DNA of 11,932 nucleotides. It comes from an uncultured Ruminococcus sp. Lineage in GTDB: Bacteria; Bacillota; Clostridia; Oscillospirales; Ruminococcaceae. Positions 1 to 8,066 of the stretch are shown piece after piece. Every line of letters begins with the position of its first letter. Positions within the stretch are counted from its first letter, which is position 1. The notes beneath the pieces are model-generated. The model ran no database searches. It was not told the origin of the DNA and saw nothing but the letters and a program-made list of their open reading frames with translations. Where the stretch lies: contig URWK01000022.1 of the NCBI GenBank assembly GCA_900551505.1, positions 1 through 11,932 of the forward strand. The letters are read 5' to 3'. The position numbers were made by a program, and so were the translations under genes.

Positions 1-70
<70 letters not shown>

Positions 71-95
71 TTCACAAATAATTTTAATTTTATAC

Positions 96-124
96 TTGAA
101 ATCATTGCTCATCTGTTGTATAAT
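96..124 (+). promoter_or_regulatory. Sigma-A type promoter upstream of rpoB
   Basis: A -35 box TTGAAA (96-101) and a perfect -10 box TATAAT (119-124) are separated by 17 bp, the ideal spacing for the housekeeping sigma factor. Transcription would start near 131 and give a leader of about 150 nt before the rpoB start. The -10 region lies inside a short inverted repeat, TTGTAT (116-121) and ATACAA (126-131). The promoter suggests rpoBC can be transcribed independently of any upstream ribosomal protein operon; read-through from upstream cannot be judged here. Confidence 0.75.
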
Positions 125-208
125 AATACAATGTATCACACAATGGGTAAGCTATGCCTTTTTTCAGGTTGGATTGCCCGTATTTGAAAATTCTCAGATT
201 ATTTTTTT

Positions 209-241
209 AAAAAACAGTGTACTTTTTACACTCTGTTTTTT
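209..241 (+). terminator. Leader hairpin with U-run before rpoB, candidate attenuator
   Basis: The arm at 209-221 (six A, then CAGTGTA) pairs with 227-241 (TACACT, then CTG and six T). There is a perfect 6-bp core AGTGTA/TACACT with a 5-nt loop, extended by CAG/CTG and A/T pairs after a 2-nt bulge. The T-run at 236-241 directly follows the core, so the element resembles a weak intrinsic terminator. It lies between the promoter at 96-124 and the rpoB start, so partial termination could set rpoBC levels, as is known for the rplL-rpoB gap of enteric bacteria. Function is inferred. The low GC of the stem makes it a modest candidate, and it may only be a processing or stability hairpin. Confidence 0.45.
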
Positions 242-283
242 CTGAAGATTACCACAATCAGTTTATAAGGAGGAATCCCGCCT

Positions 284-3200
284 ATGGTGAATGTAAAACC
301 TAAAAAGCTCGGAAAAAACGTCAGAATGAGTTTCGGGAAAATCAATGAAGTCCTTGAAATGCCTAACCTCATTGAAGTCCAGAAAAACTCATACAAATGG
401 TTCAGAGAAGAAGGTCTGAAACAGGTATTCCGTGATGTAGCAGCTATTACTGATTATAACGGAAATCTTGTACTCCGTTTCGATGGTTATAAGATTGATG
501 ACCAGCCTAAATACAGCATTGCAGAATGTAAGGAACGTGACGTTACCTATGCCGCTCCACTCAGAGTCAAAGCAATTCTTTGGAACAAGGAAACCGGTGA
601 TATAAAAGAAAATGAAATCTTTATGTGCGATTTACCTCTTATGACTGACAGCGGTACTTTTGTTATCAACGGTGCTGAACGTGTCATCGTTTCCCAGCTC
701 GTGCGTTCTCCGGGTGTTTACTACGCTTCCGAAAAGGACAAGACCGGTAAGGATTTGTTCAAGACAACCGTTATCCCTAACAGAGGTGCATGGCTCGAAT
801 ATGAAATGGATTCAAACGATATCGTCTATGTCAGAATCGACAAAAACAGAAAAATCCCGATAACCACTTTCATAAGAGCTTTGCTCCCTAACGGTACCGA
901 CCTTGATATAAATGAACTGTTCAACAATGACCCTCGCCTTAATGCAACTATTACTCAGAAAGATGGTACTAAGAACAATTCCGATGCCCTTATCGAAGTT
1001 TATAAAAAACTCCGTCCGGGTGAACCTCCGACAGTTGAAAGTGCCAGAAATCATATAGATAATTTGTTCTTTGACGCTAAACGTTACGACCTCTGCCGTT
1101 TCGGAAGATATAAGTATAACAAGAAACTCGGTATTGCTTCACGTCTTACAGGTCATACCCTTTCAAGAGATATTATAAATACTTTCACAGGTGAAGTCCT
1201 CGCAACCGCAGGCGAAACAATCAATGCCGAAAAAGCCGCAGAAATCGAACAGGCAGGCGTTTCGGAAGCTTTCGTTACCGTTGAAATCAGGGAAATTACC
1301 ACTAATCCTGAAACTAACCAGACCGTTATAAAAATGATTGAAAGAGAAGTAAAAATTATCAGTAACGGCATGGTTGACATAAAGCCTTATATAAACTTCG
1401 ACTTTGACCCTGAAGAATACGGAATTAACGAAAAAGTTTCCTTCAAAGTTCTCAAGGAAATTCTGGAAAATTCAGAAGACGATGAAGAAATCAGAGAAAA
1501 TATCGAAAAACGTGCCGATGAACTCGTTCCGAAGCACATCATGCTTGAAGATATCTTTGCAACTATCAGTTATTTCCTCAATCTCTGTGACGGTGTAGGT
1601 ACTAAGGACGATATCGACCACCTCGGAAACAGACGTATACGTTCAGTAGGTGAACTTCTCGAAAACCAGTTCAGAATAGGTTTCTCCAGAATGGAACGTG
1701 TTATCCGTGAAAGAATGAATATTCAGGCTCAGGATATGGACGTGGTTACACCTCAGAACCTTATAAATATCCGTCCTATAACTGCCGCTATCAAGGAATT
1801 TTTCGGTTCCTCACCGCTTTCGCAGTTCATGGACCAGACAAACCCGCTTGCAGAACTTACTCACAAGCGTAGACTTTCGGCACTCGGCCCGGGCGGTCTT
1901 TCAAGAGACAGAGCCGGATTTGAAGTGCGTGACGTTCATTACAGCCACTACGGAAGAATGTGTCCGATTGAAACACCTGAAGGTCCTAACATCGGTCTTA
2001 TTTCCTACCTCGCTACTTTCGCAAGAATAAACCATTACGGATTTATCGAAGCTCCTTACAGAAAGGTTGACAAGACTACAGGCGTTGTTACAAGCGAAGT
2101 TGTTTACATGACCGCTGACGTTGAAGACAATTATATTGTTGCTCAGGCGAACGAACCTCTTACAGAAGACGGAAAATTCGCACGTCAGAAAGTTACCGCA
2201 AGATTCAGGGACAAGATTCTCGAATGTGACCGTGATATTGTAGACTTCATGGACGTATCTCCTAAGATGGTTGTTTCTGTCGCAACCGCTATGATTCCGT
2301 TCCTTGAAAACGATGACGCAAACAGAGCTCTCATGGGTTCAAACATGCAGAGGCAGGCTGTACCGCTTCTCAAGACCGAAAGTCCTATTGTCGGAACAGG
2401 TATGGAATACAAAGCCGCTGTTGACTCCGGTGTATGCGTGGTTTCAAAATATGACGGCGTTGTTACTTCCGTTTCAGCAGATGAAGTTGTTATCAAACGT
2501 GACAACGGACTTGAATACAGAGAAAAGCTTACAAAGTTCAAACGTTCAAACCAGGGTACTTGCGTAAATCAGCGTCCTATTGTAGACGTAGGCGAAACAA
2601 TCAAGGCAGGTCAGGTTCTCGCTGACGGCCCTGCTACTTCAAACGGTGAAATTTCCCTCGGTAAGAATGCTCTTATCGGCTTCATGACATGGGAAGGTTA
2701 CAACTACGAAGACGCTGTACTTCTCAACGAAAGACTTGTAAGAGAAGACGTATTTACCTCTATCCATATTGAAGAATACGAAATCGAAGCCCGTGACACA
2801 AAGCTCGGTGCGGAAGAAATTACAAGAGATATTCCGAACGTAAGCGAAGACGCTCTTAAAGACCTTGACGAAAACGGTATTATCAGAATAGGTGCGGAAG
2901 TTCACGCAGGCGATATTCTCGTAGGTAAGGTTACTCCAAAGGGTGAAACCGAACTTACAGCGGAAGAAAGACTGCTCAGAGCTATTTTCGGCGAAAAGGC
3001 AAGAGAAGTCCGTGATAATTCCCTTAAAGTACCTCACGGCGAATCGGGCGTTATTGTCGATGTAAAGACATTCACAAGAGAAAATTGTGACGAACTCAGC
3101 CCGGGCGTAAATATGCTTGTACGTTGCTACATTGCCCAGAAGCGTAAAATCTCTGTCGGCGACAAGATGGCGGGTCGTCACGGAAACAAGGGTGTCGTTT

Positions 3201-4219
3201 CCAGAATACTTCCGGAAGAAGATATGCCGTTCCTTCCTGACGGTACTCCGCTTGACATTGTTCTTAATCCTCTCGGCGTACCTTCCCGTATGAATATCGG
3301 TCAGGTTCTTGAAGTTCATCTCGGTATGGCTGCAAGGGCTTTGGGCTGGAAAATTATGACCCCTGTATTTGACGGTGCTCACGAAGATGATATCAGAGCC
3401 GCTTTCAATCAGGCAAACGAAGTTAACGCAGACCACAGAGATGACCTCTTTGAACTCAAGAGCATGGACAAGGTTATCAATCCTAAAGCCCTCGAAATGA
3501 GCGAAGACGGTAAATTTACTCTCTATGACGGCAGAACAGGCGAAAAATTCGACAACAGAGTTACTGTAGGTTATATGTATTACCTCAAACTTCACCACCT
3601 CGTTGACGATAAGATTCACGCACGTTCTGTAGGTCCTTACGCACTCGTAACACAACAGCCTCTCGGCGGTAAGGCTCAGTTCGGTGGTCAGAGATTCGGT
3701 GAAATGGAAGTATGGGCTCTTGAAGCTTACGGTGCGGCTTACACACTCCAGGAAATCCTTACCGTCAAGTCTGACGATACCATGGGTCGTGTAAACACTT
3801 ACGAAGCTATCGTAAAGGGCGAAAACGTTCCTAAGCCGGGCATTCCTGAATCTTTCAAGGTTCTTATCAAGGAACTTCAGTCACTTTGCCTCGATGTCAG
3901 AGTGCTTGACGAAAACAACAACGAAATCGACCTCAAACAGCAGTTTGACGATGATGACGATACACCTCACCACCACTATTCAGACAGCGAACCGGAACAT
4001 ACATCTGAAAAAGAAAACAAAAACAACGGTCTTGACTTCGACCCGCCTATGGACGATGACATTGATGACAATATTATCGGTGATGAAGACGAAGATGACG
4101 AATTTGACGAACAGGATGACGAACTTATAAACATGGACGGTGAAGATGACGATACAGATAACGATTTGGCTTCATTCCTCGGTGAGAATGATGACGAATC
4201 AAATGATGATGAGTTTTAA
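284..4219 (+). CDS. rpoB: DNA-directed RNA polymerase subunit beta
   Basis: Encodes the 1311-residue beta subunit of RNA polymerase, which forms half of the catalytic cleft. The ATG at 284 is preceded by AAGGAGG (267-273) at a 10-nt spacing. Recognisable family blocks include the rifampicin region (about 507-540, with SQFMDQ, HKRRLSALGPGG and the following CPIETPEGPNIGL), the active-site segment KRKISVGDKMAGRHGNKG with lysines 953 and 961, and the C-terminal QPLGGKAQFGGQRFGEMEVWALEAYG clamp region. The fold proper ends near residue 1221. Residues 1222-1311 form a tail in which about 43 of 90 residues are Asp or Glu by hand count, making the protein clearly longer than the roughly 1190 residues I recall for Bacillus subtilis. 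Proline 511 replaces the usual glutamine at the start of the rifampicin cluster; the main contact positions (Q514, D517, H527, R530, S532) look unmutated. rpoC follows after 14 nt, so the two are surely co-transcribed. Confidence 0.99.
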   Translation: MVNVKPKKLGKNVRMSFGKINEVLEMPNLIEVQKNSYKWFREEGLKQVFRDVAAITDYNGNLVLRFDGYKIDDQPKYSIAECKERDVTYAAPLRVKAILWNKETGDIKENEIFMCDLPLMTDSGTFVINGAERVIVSQLVRSPGVYYASEKDKTGKDLFKTTVIPNRGAWLEYEMDSNDIVYVRIDKNRKIPITTFIRALLPNGTDLDINELFNNDPRLNATITQKDGTKNNSDALIEVYKKLRPGEPPTVESARNHIDNLFFDAKRYDLCRFGRYKYNKKLGIASRLTGHTLSRDIINTFTGEVLATAGETINAEKAAEIEQAGVSEAFVTVEIREITTNPETNQTVIKMIEREVKIISNGMVDIKPYINFDFDPEEYGINEKVSFKVLKEILENSEDDEEIRENIEKRADELVPKHIMLEDIFATISYFLNLCDGVGTKDDIDHLGNRRIRSVGELLENQFRIGFSRMERVIRERMNIQAQDMDVVTPQNLINIRPITAAIKEFFGSSPLSQFMDQTNPLAELTHKRRLSALGPGGLSRDRAGFEVRDVHYSHYGRMCPIETPEGPNIGLISYLATFARINHYGFIEAPYRKVDKTTGVVTSEVVYMTADVEDNYIVAQANEPLTEDGKFARQKVTARFRDKILECDRDIVDFMDVSPKMVVSVATAMIPFLENDDANRALMGSNMQRQAVPLLKTESPIVGTGMEYKAAVDSGVCVVSKYDGVVTSVSADEVVIKRDNGLEYREKLTKFKRSNQGTCVNQRPIVDVGETIKAGQVLADGPATSNGEISLGKNALIGFMTWEGYNYEDAVLLNERLVREDVFTSIHIEEYEIEARDTKLGAEEITRDIPNVSEDALKDLDENGIIRIGAEVHAGDILVGKVTPKGETELTAEERLLRAIFGEKAREVRDNSLKVPHGESGVIVDVKTFTRENCDELSPGVNMLVRCYIAQKRKISVGDKMAGRHGNKGVVSRILPEEDMPFLPDGTPLDIVLNPLGVPSRMNIGQVLEVHLGMAARALGWKIMTPVFDGAHEDDIRAAFNQANEVNADHRDDLFELKSMDKVINPKALEMSEDGKFTLYDGRTGEKFDNRVTVGYMYYLKLHHLVDDKIHARSVGPYALVTQQPLGGKAQFGGQRFGEMEVWALEAYGAAYTLQEILTVKSDDTMGRVNTYEAIVKGENVPKPGIPESFKVLIKELQSLCLDVRVLDENNNEIDLKQQFDDDDDTPHHHYSDSEPEHTSEKENKNNGLDFDPPMDDDIDDNIIGDEDEDDEFDEQDDELINMDGEDDDTDNDLASFLGENDDESNDDEF

Positions 4220-4233
4220 GAGGGGGTTATAAT

Positions 4234-7200
4234 TTGGAATTTAACACTTTTCAGTCAATAAAAATCGGCCTTGCATCTCCGGAACAAATCCGTAACTGGT
4301 CATATGGTGCAGTTGAACGACCTGAAACTATAAATTACAGAACCCAGAAACCTGAACGTGACGGTCTTTACTGTGAAAGAATTTTCGGACCTACTAAGGA
4401 CTGGGAATGCCACTGCGGTAAGTATAAGAAAATCCGTTTCAAAGGTAAGGTCTGCGACAGATGCGGAGTTGAAGTCACAAGAGCCAAGGTAAGACGTGAA
4501 AGAATGGGTCATATCGAACTTGCAGCACCTGTTTCACATATCTGGTACTTCAAGGGTACTCCTTCCCGTATCGGTCAGGTTCTCGAAATCTCACAGAAAC
4601 GCCTTGAAGAAGTCCTCTACTTCACAAAGTACATCGTAATCGACCCGGGCGAAACTGCCCTTTTGAAAAAACAGTTGCTCACCGAACAGGAATACTATAA
4701 GGAATATGAAAAAGGTTTTCCGTTCAGAGCTGAAATGGGTGCGGAAGCTATTAAAGTTCTGCTCCAGGAATATGACCCTGAACGTTATGACGTATTTAAA
4801 CAGCGTCTTATCGACAGCGGCAAAGTTATGCTCCCTCCGGGTCATTCAAAAGTTACCTGCACACATTCAGCTGTAAACTGCGATTGTGACGAATGCAAGG
4901 CTTTCGCAAATATCCCTGCTGAAACCTGGAGAAACAACCTTGAAATCTGTTCGGACGACCTTAAAGAAGAACTCAAGGGTCTTCCGGCAGGTCAGAAAAG
5001 AATAAAGCTTCTCAAAAGACTTGAAATTATCGAAGCATTCAGACTTTCGGGCAACAAGCCTGAATGGATGATTATGGACGTTGTGCCTGTTATCCCTCCG
5101 GATTTAAGACCTATGGTAATGCTCGACGGCGGACGTTATGCGACTTCCGACCTCAACGACCTTTACAGAAGGGTTATTAACAGAAACAACCGACTTAAAA
5201 GAATGCTTAAACTCGAAGCTCCTGACATTATCGTAAGAAATGAAAAACGTATGCTTCAGGAAGCCGTTGACGCTCTCATTGACAACGGCAGACATGGAAG
5301 ACCTGTTACAGGTCCTAACAACAGAGCCTTGAAATCACTTTCCGATATGCTGAAAGGTAAGCAGGGACGTTTCCGTCAGAACCTTCTCGGTAAGCGTGTT
5401 GACTACTCAGGCCGTTCCGTTATCGTTGTAGGCCCTGAACTCAAAATGTATCAGTGCGGTCTTCCTAAGGAAATGGCTCTTGAACTTTTCAAACCTTTCG
5501 TACTTAAAAGACTTGTAGATACAAATTCAGGCAACACAACAAATATCAAGGCTGCCCGCAAGAAAGTCGACAGAGCAGACCCGGAAGTATGGGACGCTCT
5601 CGAACACGTTATCAAGGGACACCCTGTACTTCTCAACCGTGCCCCTACACTTCACCGTCTTGGAATCCAGGCGTTTGAACCGATACTTGTTGAAGGCCGT
5701 GCATTGAAACTTCACCCGCTCGTTTGTACCGCTTACAATGCGGACTTTGACGGCGACCAGATGGCTGTACACCTTCCGCTTTCCGCTGAAGCCCAGGCTG
5801 AAGCACGTTTTCTTATGCTTGCCGCAAACAACCTTCTCAAGCCGTCTGACGGAAGACCTGTTGCCGTTCCTACACAGGATATGGTACTTGGTTCTTACTA
5901 TCTCACAATGGAAAAAGAGGGAGAACCGGGAGAAGGCAAAGTATTCCGTGACATTGATGAAGCCCTTATGGCTTATCAGGAACACTATGTTTCACTTCAC
6001 GCAAAAATCAGAGTAAAGGTTACTAAAGATATCGGCGGTCGTCAGGTTTCAAAGATTATCAATTGTACCGTTGGTCGTCTTATCTTCAATGAAAATATTC
6101 CTCAGAACCTCGGATACGTTGACAGAAGAAATTCAGAAACCGCATTTGACCTTGAAATTTCATTCCTCGTAGGCAGAAAACAGCTTTCCGACATTATCGA
6201 AAGATGTATCAGAATTCACGGCACTACAAGGACTTCCGAAGTTCTCGATGATATAAAGGCTCTCGGCTTCAAATACTCCACAAAGGCAGCTATTACCGTT
6301 GCCGTATGCGATGCTTCTATCCCACCGCAGAAGAAAGATATTCTTGCAGCCGCTGATGCAAAGATTGCCACAATCACGGAAGAATATGAATACGGCTATA
6401 TTTCCTCCGCCGAAAAGTCAAAGAAAGTCATCGAAATCTGGAACAAGGCTACTGACGATGTTACCACAGCCCTTAAAGCTAATCTCGACAAGTATAATCC
6501 TATCTTCATGATGGCTGACTCAGGTGCCCGTGGTAGTATCAACCAGATAAGACAGCTTGCAGGTATGCGTGGACTTATCGCAAACACATCAGGTACTACT
6601 ATCGAAATCCCTATCAGAGCTAATTACCGTGAAGGTCTTAATATCCTCGAATACTTCATTTCTTCCAGAGGTGCGAGAAAAGGTCTTGCCGATACTGCTC
6701 TCCGTACTGCCGACTCAGGTTATCTTACACGTCGTCTTGTTGACGTTTCTCAGGACGTTATCATCAGACACGAAGATTGCGGTGCTACTGACGGTATTGA
6801 AGTTTACGAAATCAGAAACGGCAACGAAATTATTGAAAAGCTCGAAGAACGTCTTATGGGAAGATACCTCGTTGAAGACTTCTGCGATGAAGCAGGCAAC
6901 GTTCTCATTCCTAAGACAAAGCTTATGACTGAAGCCGACGCCAAATTAATCAAAGATGCAGGCGTTGAAAGAATTAAAATCCGTTCCGTTCTCCACTGCC
7001 GTTCTAAACACGGTGTTTGTGCTAAGTGTTACGGTGCTAACCTCGCAAACGGAAATGTTGTTTCTGTCGGTGAAGCTGTCGGAACTATCGCCGCTCAGTC
7101 AATCGGTGAACCGGGTACACAGCTTACAATGCGTACTTTCCACACAGGCGGTATCGCTTCCGCAGAAGACATTACACAGGGTCTTCCTCGTGTCGAAGAA

Positions 7201-7947
7201 CTCTTTGAAAGCAGAAAACCTAAGAACGCTGCTATTCTCTCGGAAATTGACGGCGTTGTCAAAATTGAAGAAGTTAAGACCACAAAGAACCTTACTGTTA
7301 CAAGCAGTGACGGCCTCGAAAGCAGAACATATTCAATTCCTTACAACTTCAAGATTAAAGTCAAGGACGGCGAATATATCGAAAAAGGTACAAGACTTAC
7401 CGAAGGTAACTGTTACCCTGCCGATATCCTCAATATCCTCGGACCTATGGCTGTTCAGGATTACATCATTCACGAAGTACAGAAGGTTTATCGTCTTCAG
7501 GGTGTTGATATCAACGACAAGCACATTGAAATTATCGTTCGTCAGATGCTCAGAAAGATTAAAATTGAAGACTCCGGAAGCAGCTATCTCCTCCCGGGTG
7601 CTTTGGTTGACAAGAAGGAAGTTGACGAAATCAACAACGATATCCGTGAAAGAATCGAAAATGGCGAAGCAGACTTGACCTATGTCACAACTGTTCCGGT
7701 TCTTCAGGGTATCACAAAGGCTTCCTCAAGTTCCGAAAGCTTCCTTTCAGCCGCTTCATTCCAGGAAACAACAAAGGCTCTTACCGATGCCGCTATCAAG
7801 GGCAAAAGTGATATGCTCCTCGGTCTTAAGGAAAATGTTATTATCGGTAAACTTATCCCTGCCGGTACGGGTATGGATATTTACAATAAAGTTCAGGTTG
7901 TCAGAAATGAAAATTACTCTGAACATTCCGCAAACAGCAATATCTGA
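4234..7947 (+). CDS. rpoC: DNA-directed RNA polymerase subunit beta'
   Basis: Encodes the 1237-residue beta' subunit, which holds the catalytic magnesium of RNA polymerase. The start is a TTG at 4234 with GAGGGGG (4220-4226) 7 nt upstream; no in-frame ATG fits, and the protein begins with the expected family N-terminus. Visible motifs, in order: the first zinc site C59, C61, C74, C77; the rudder/lid region around QGRFRQNLLGKRVDYSGRSV; the catalytic NADFDGDQM with D504, D506 and D508; the bridge helix (about 802-838, GARKGLADTALRTADSGYLTRRL); the second zinc site C849, C922, C929, C932; and the trigger loop with M966 and H970. The C-terminal omega-contacting block SFLSAASFQETTKALTDAAI is present, so the protein is complete. 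Between conserved blocks at about residues 179 and 260 the linker is roughly 50 residues longer than the B. subtilis protein as I remember it, and it contains C209, C216, C218, C221 and C239. A terminator follows directly. Confidence 0.99.
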   Translation: MEFNTFQSIKIGLASPEQIRNWSYGAVERPETINYRTQKPERDGLYCERIFGPTKDWECHCGKYKKIRFKGKVCDRCGVEVTRAKVRRERMGHIELAAPVSHIWYFKGTPSRIGQVLEISQKRLEEVLYFTKYIVIDPGETALLKKQLLTEQEYYKEYEKGFPFRAEMGAEAIKVLLQEYDPERYDVFKQRLIDSGKVMLPPGHSKVTCTHSAVNCDCDECKAFANIPAETWRNNLEICSDDLKEELKGLPAGQKRIKLLKRLEIIEAFRLSGNKPEWMIMDVVPVIPPDLRPMVMLDGGRYATSDLNDLYRRVINRNNRLKRMLKLEAPDIIVRNEKRMLQEAVDALIDNGRHGRPVTGPNNRALKSLSDMLKGKQGRFRQNLLGKRVDYSGRSVIVVGPELKMYQCGLPKEMALELFKPFVLKRLVDTNSGNTTNIKAARKKVDRADPEVWDALEHVIKGHPVLLNRAPTLHRLGIQAFEPILVEGRALKLHPLVCTAYNADFDGDQMAVHLPLSAEAQAEARFLMLAANNLLKPSDGRPVAVPTQDMVLGSYYLTMEKEGEPGEGKVFRDIDEALMAYQEHYVSLHAKIRVKVTKDIGGRQVSKIINCTVGRLIFNENIPQNLGYVDRRNSETAFDLEISFLVGRKQLSDIIERCIRIHGTTRTSEVLDDIKALGFKYSTKAAITVAVCDASIPPQKKDILAAADAKIATITEEYEYGYISSAEKSKKVIEIWNKATDDVTTALKANLDKYNPIFMMADSGARGSINQIRQLAGMRGLIANTSGTTIEIPIRANYREGLNILEYFISSRGARKGLADTALRTADSGYLTRRLVDVSQDVIIRHEDCGATDGIEVYEIRNGNEIIEKLEERLMGRYLVEDFCDEAGNVLIPKTKLMTEADAKLIKDAGVERIKIRSVLHCRSKHGVCAKCYGANLANGNVVSVGEAVGTIAAQSIGEPGTQLTMRTFHTGGIASAEDITQGLPRVEELFESRKPKNAAILSEIDGVVKIEEVKTTKNLTVTSSDGLESRTYSIPYNFKIKVKDGEYIEKGTRLTEGNCYPADILNILGPMAVQDYIIHEVQKVYRLQGVDINDKHIEIIVRQMLRKIKIEDSGSSYLLPGALVDKKEVDEINNDIRERIENGEADLTYVTTVPVLQGITKASSSSESFLSAASFQETTKALTDAAIKGKSDMLLGLKENVIIGKLIPAGTGMDIYNKVQVVRNENYSEHSANSNI

Positions 7948-7960
7948 TTAAGATAAATTC

Positions 7961-7997
7961 AGTCACACCATTGAAATATATGGTGTGACTTTTCCTT
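7961..7997 (+). terminator. Intrinsic terminator of rpoBC
   Basis: A perfect 11-bp stem (7961-7971 with 7980-7990, AGTCACACCAT/ATGGTGTGACT) has an 8-nt loop and is followed by TTTCCTTT. It begins 13 nt after the rpoC stop codon. Read on the opposite strand the stem is equally stable but has no U-run, so it is mainly a rightward terminator. Confidence 0.85.
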
Positions 7998-8003
7998 TAA
8001 AAC

Positions 8004-8046
8004 ATCGGGGGGCGACCCCATGCGAAGCATGGGGTCGCCCCCCGAT
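8004..8046. repeat. GC-rich 20-bp perfect palindrome between convergent genes
   Basis: Two perfect 20-nt arms (8004-8023 and 8027-8046) flank a GAA loop. The arms contain a G6/C6 run and a GACCCCATGC/GCATGGGGTC block. This is far more GC-rich than the surrounding AT-rich spacer, and the stem is longer and more perfect than a normal terminator needs. It ends 20 nt past the gltA stop. On the minus strand it is followed by GTTTTAAAGG, so it could terminate gltA, but the U-run is poor. It resembles dispersed intergenic palindromes (REP-like or small mobile hairpin elements). Only one copy is in this window, so repeat status is inferred. Confidence 0.6.
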
Positions 8047-8066
8047 TATGTTCTGACACATTTATT

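Noticed and set aside
2639..3655. 338-codon open frame on the minus strand inside rpoB
   Set aside because: It lies entirely antisense to highly conserved beta-subunit sequence, has no recognisable domain, is rich in Cys/Phe/Val as expected of a mirror frame, and has no separate promoter or ribosome binding site.
3894..4130. 78-codon open frame in another phase over the end of rpoB
   Set aside because: Its Thr/Met/Asn-rich composition is the frame-shifted reading of the Asp/Glu repeat codons of the RpoB tail.
6956..7678. 240-codon open frame in another phase within rpoC
   Set aside because: It overlaps the conserved second zinc site and trigger loop of beta', has no family motif, and its Ser/Leu/Val-rich content is a shadow of rpoC codon use.
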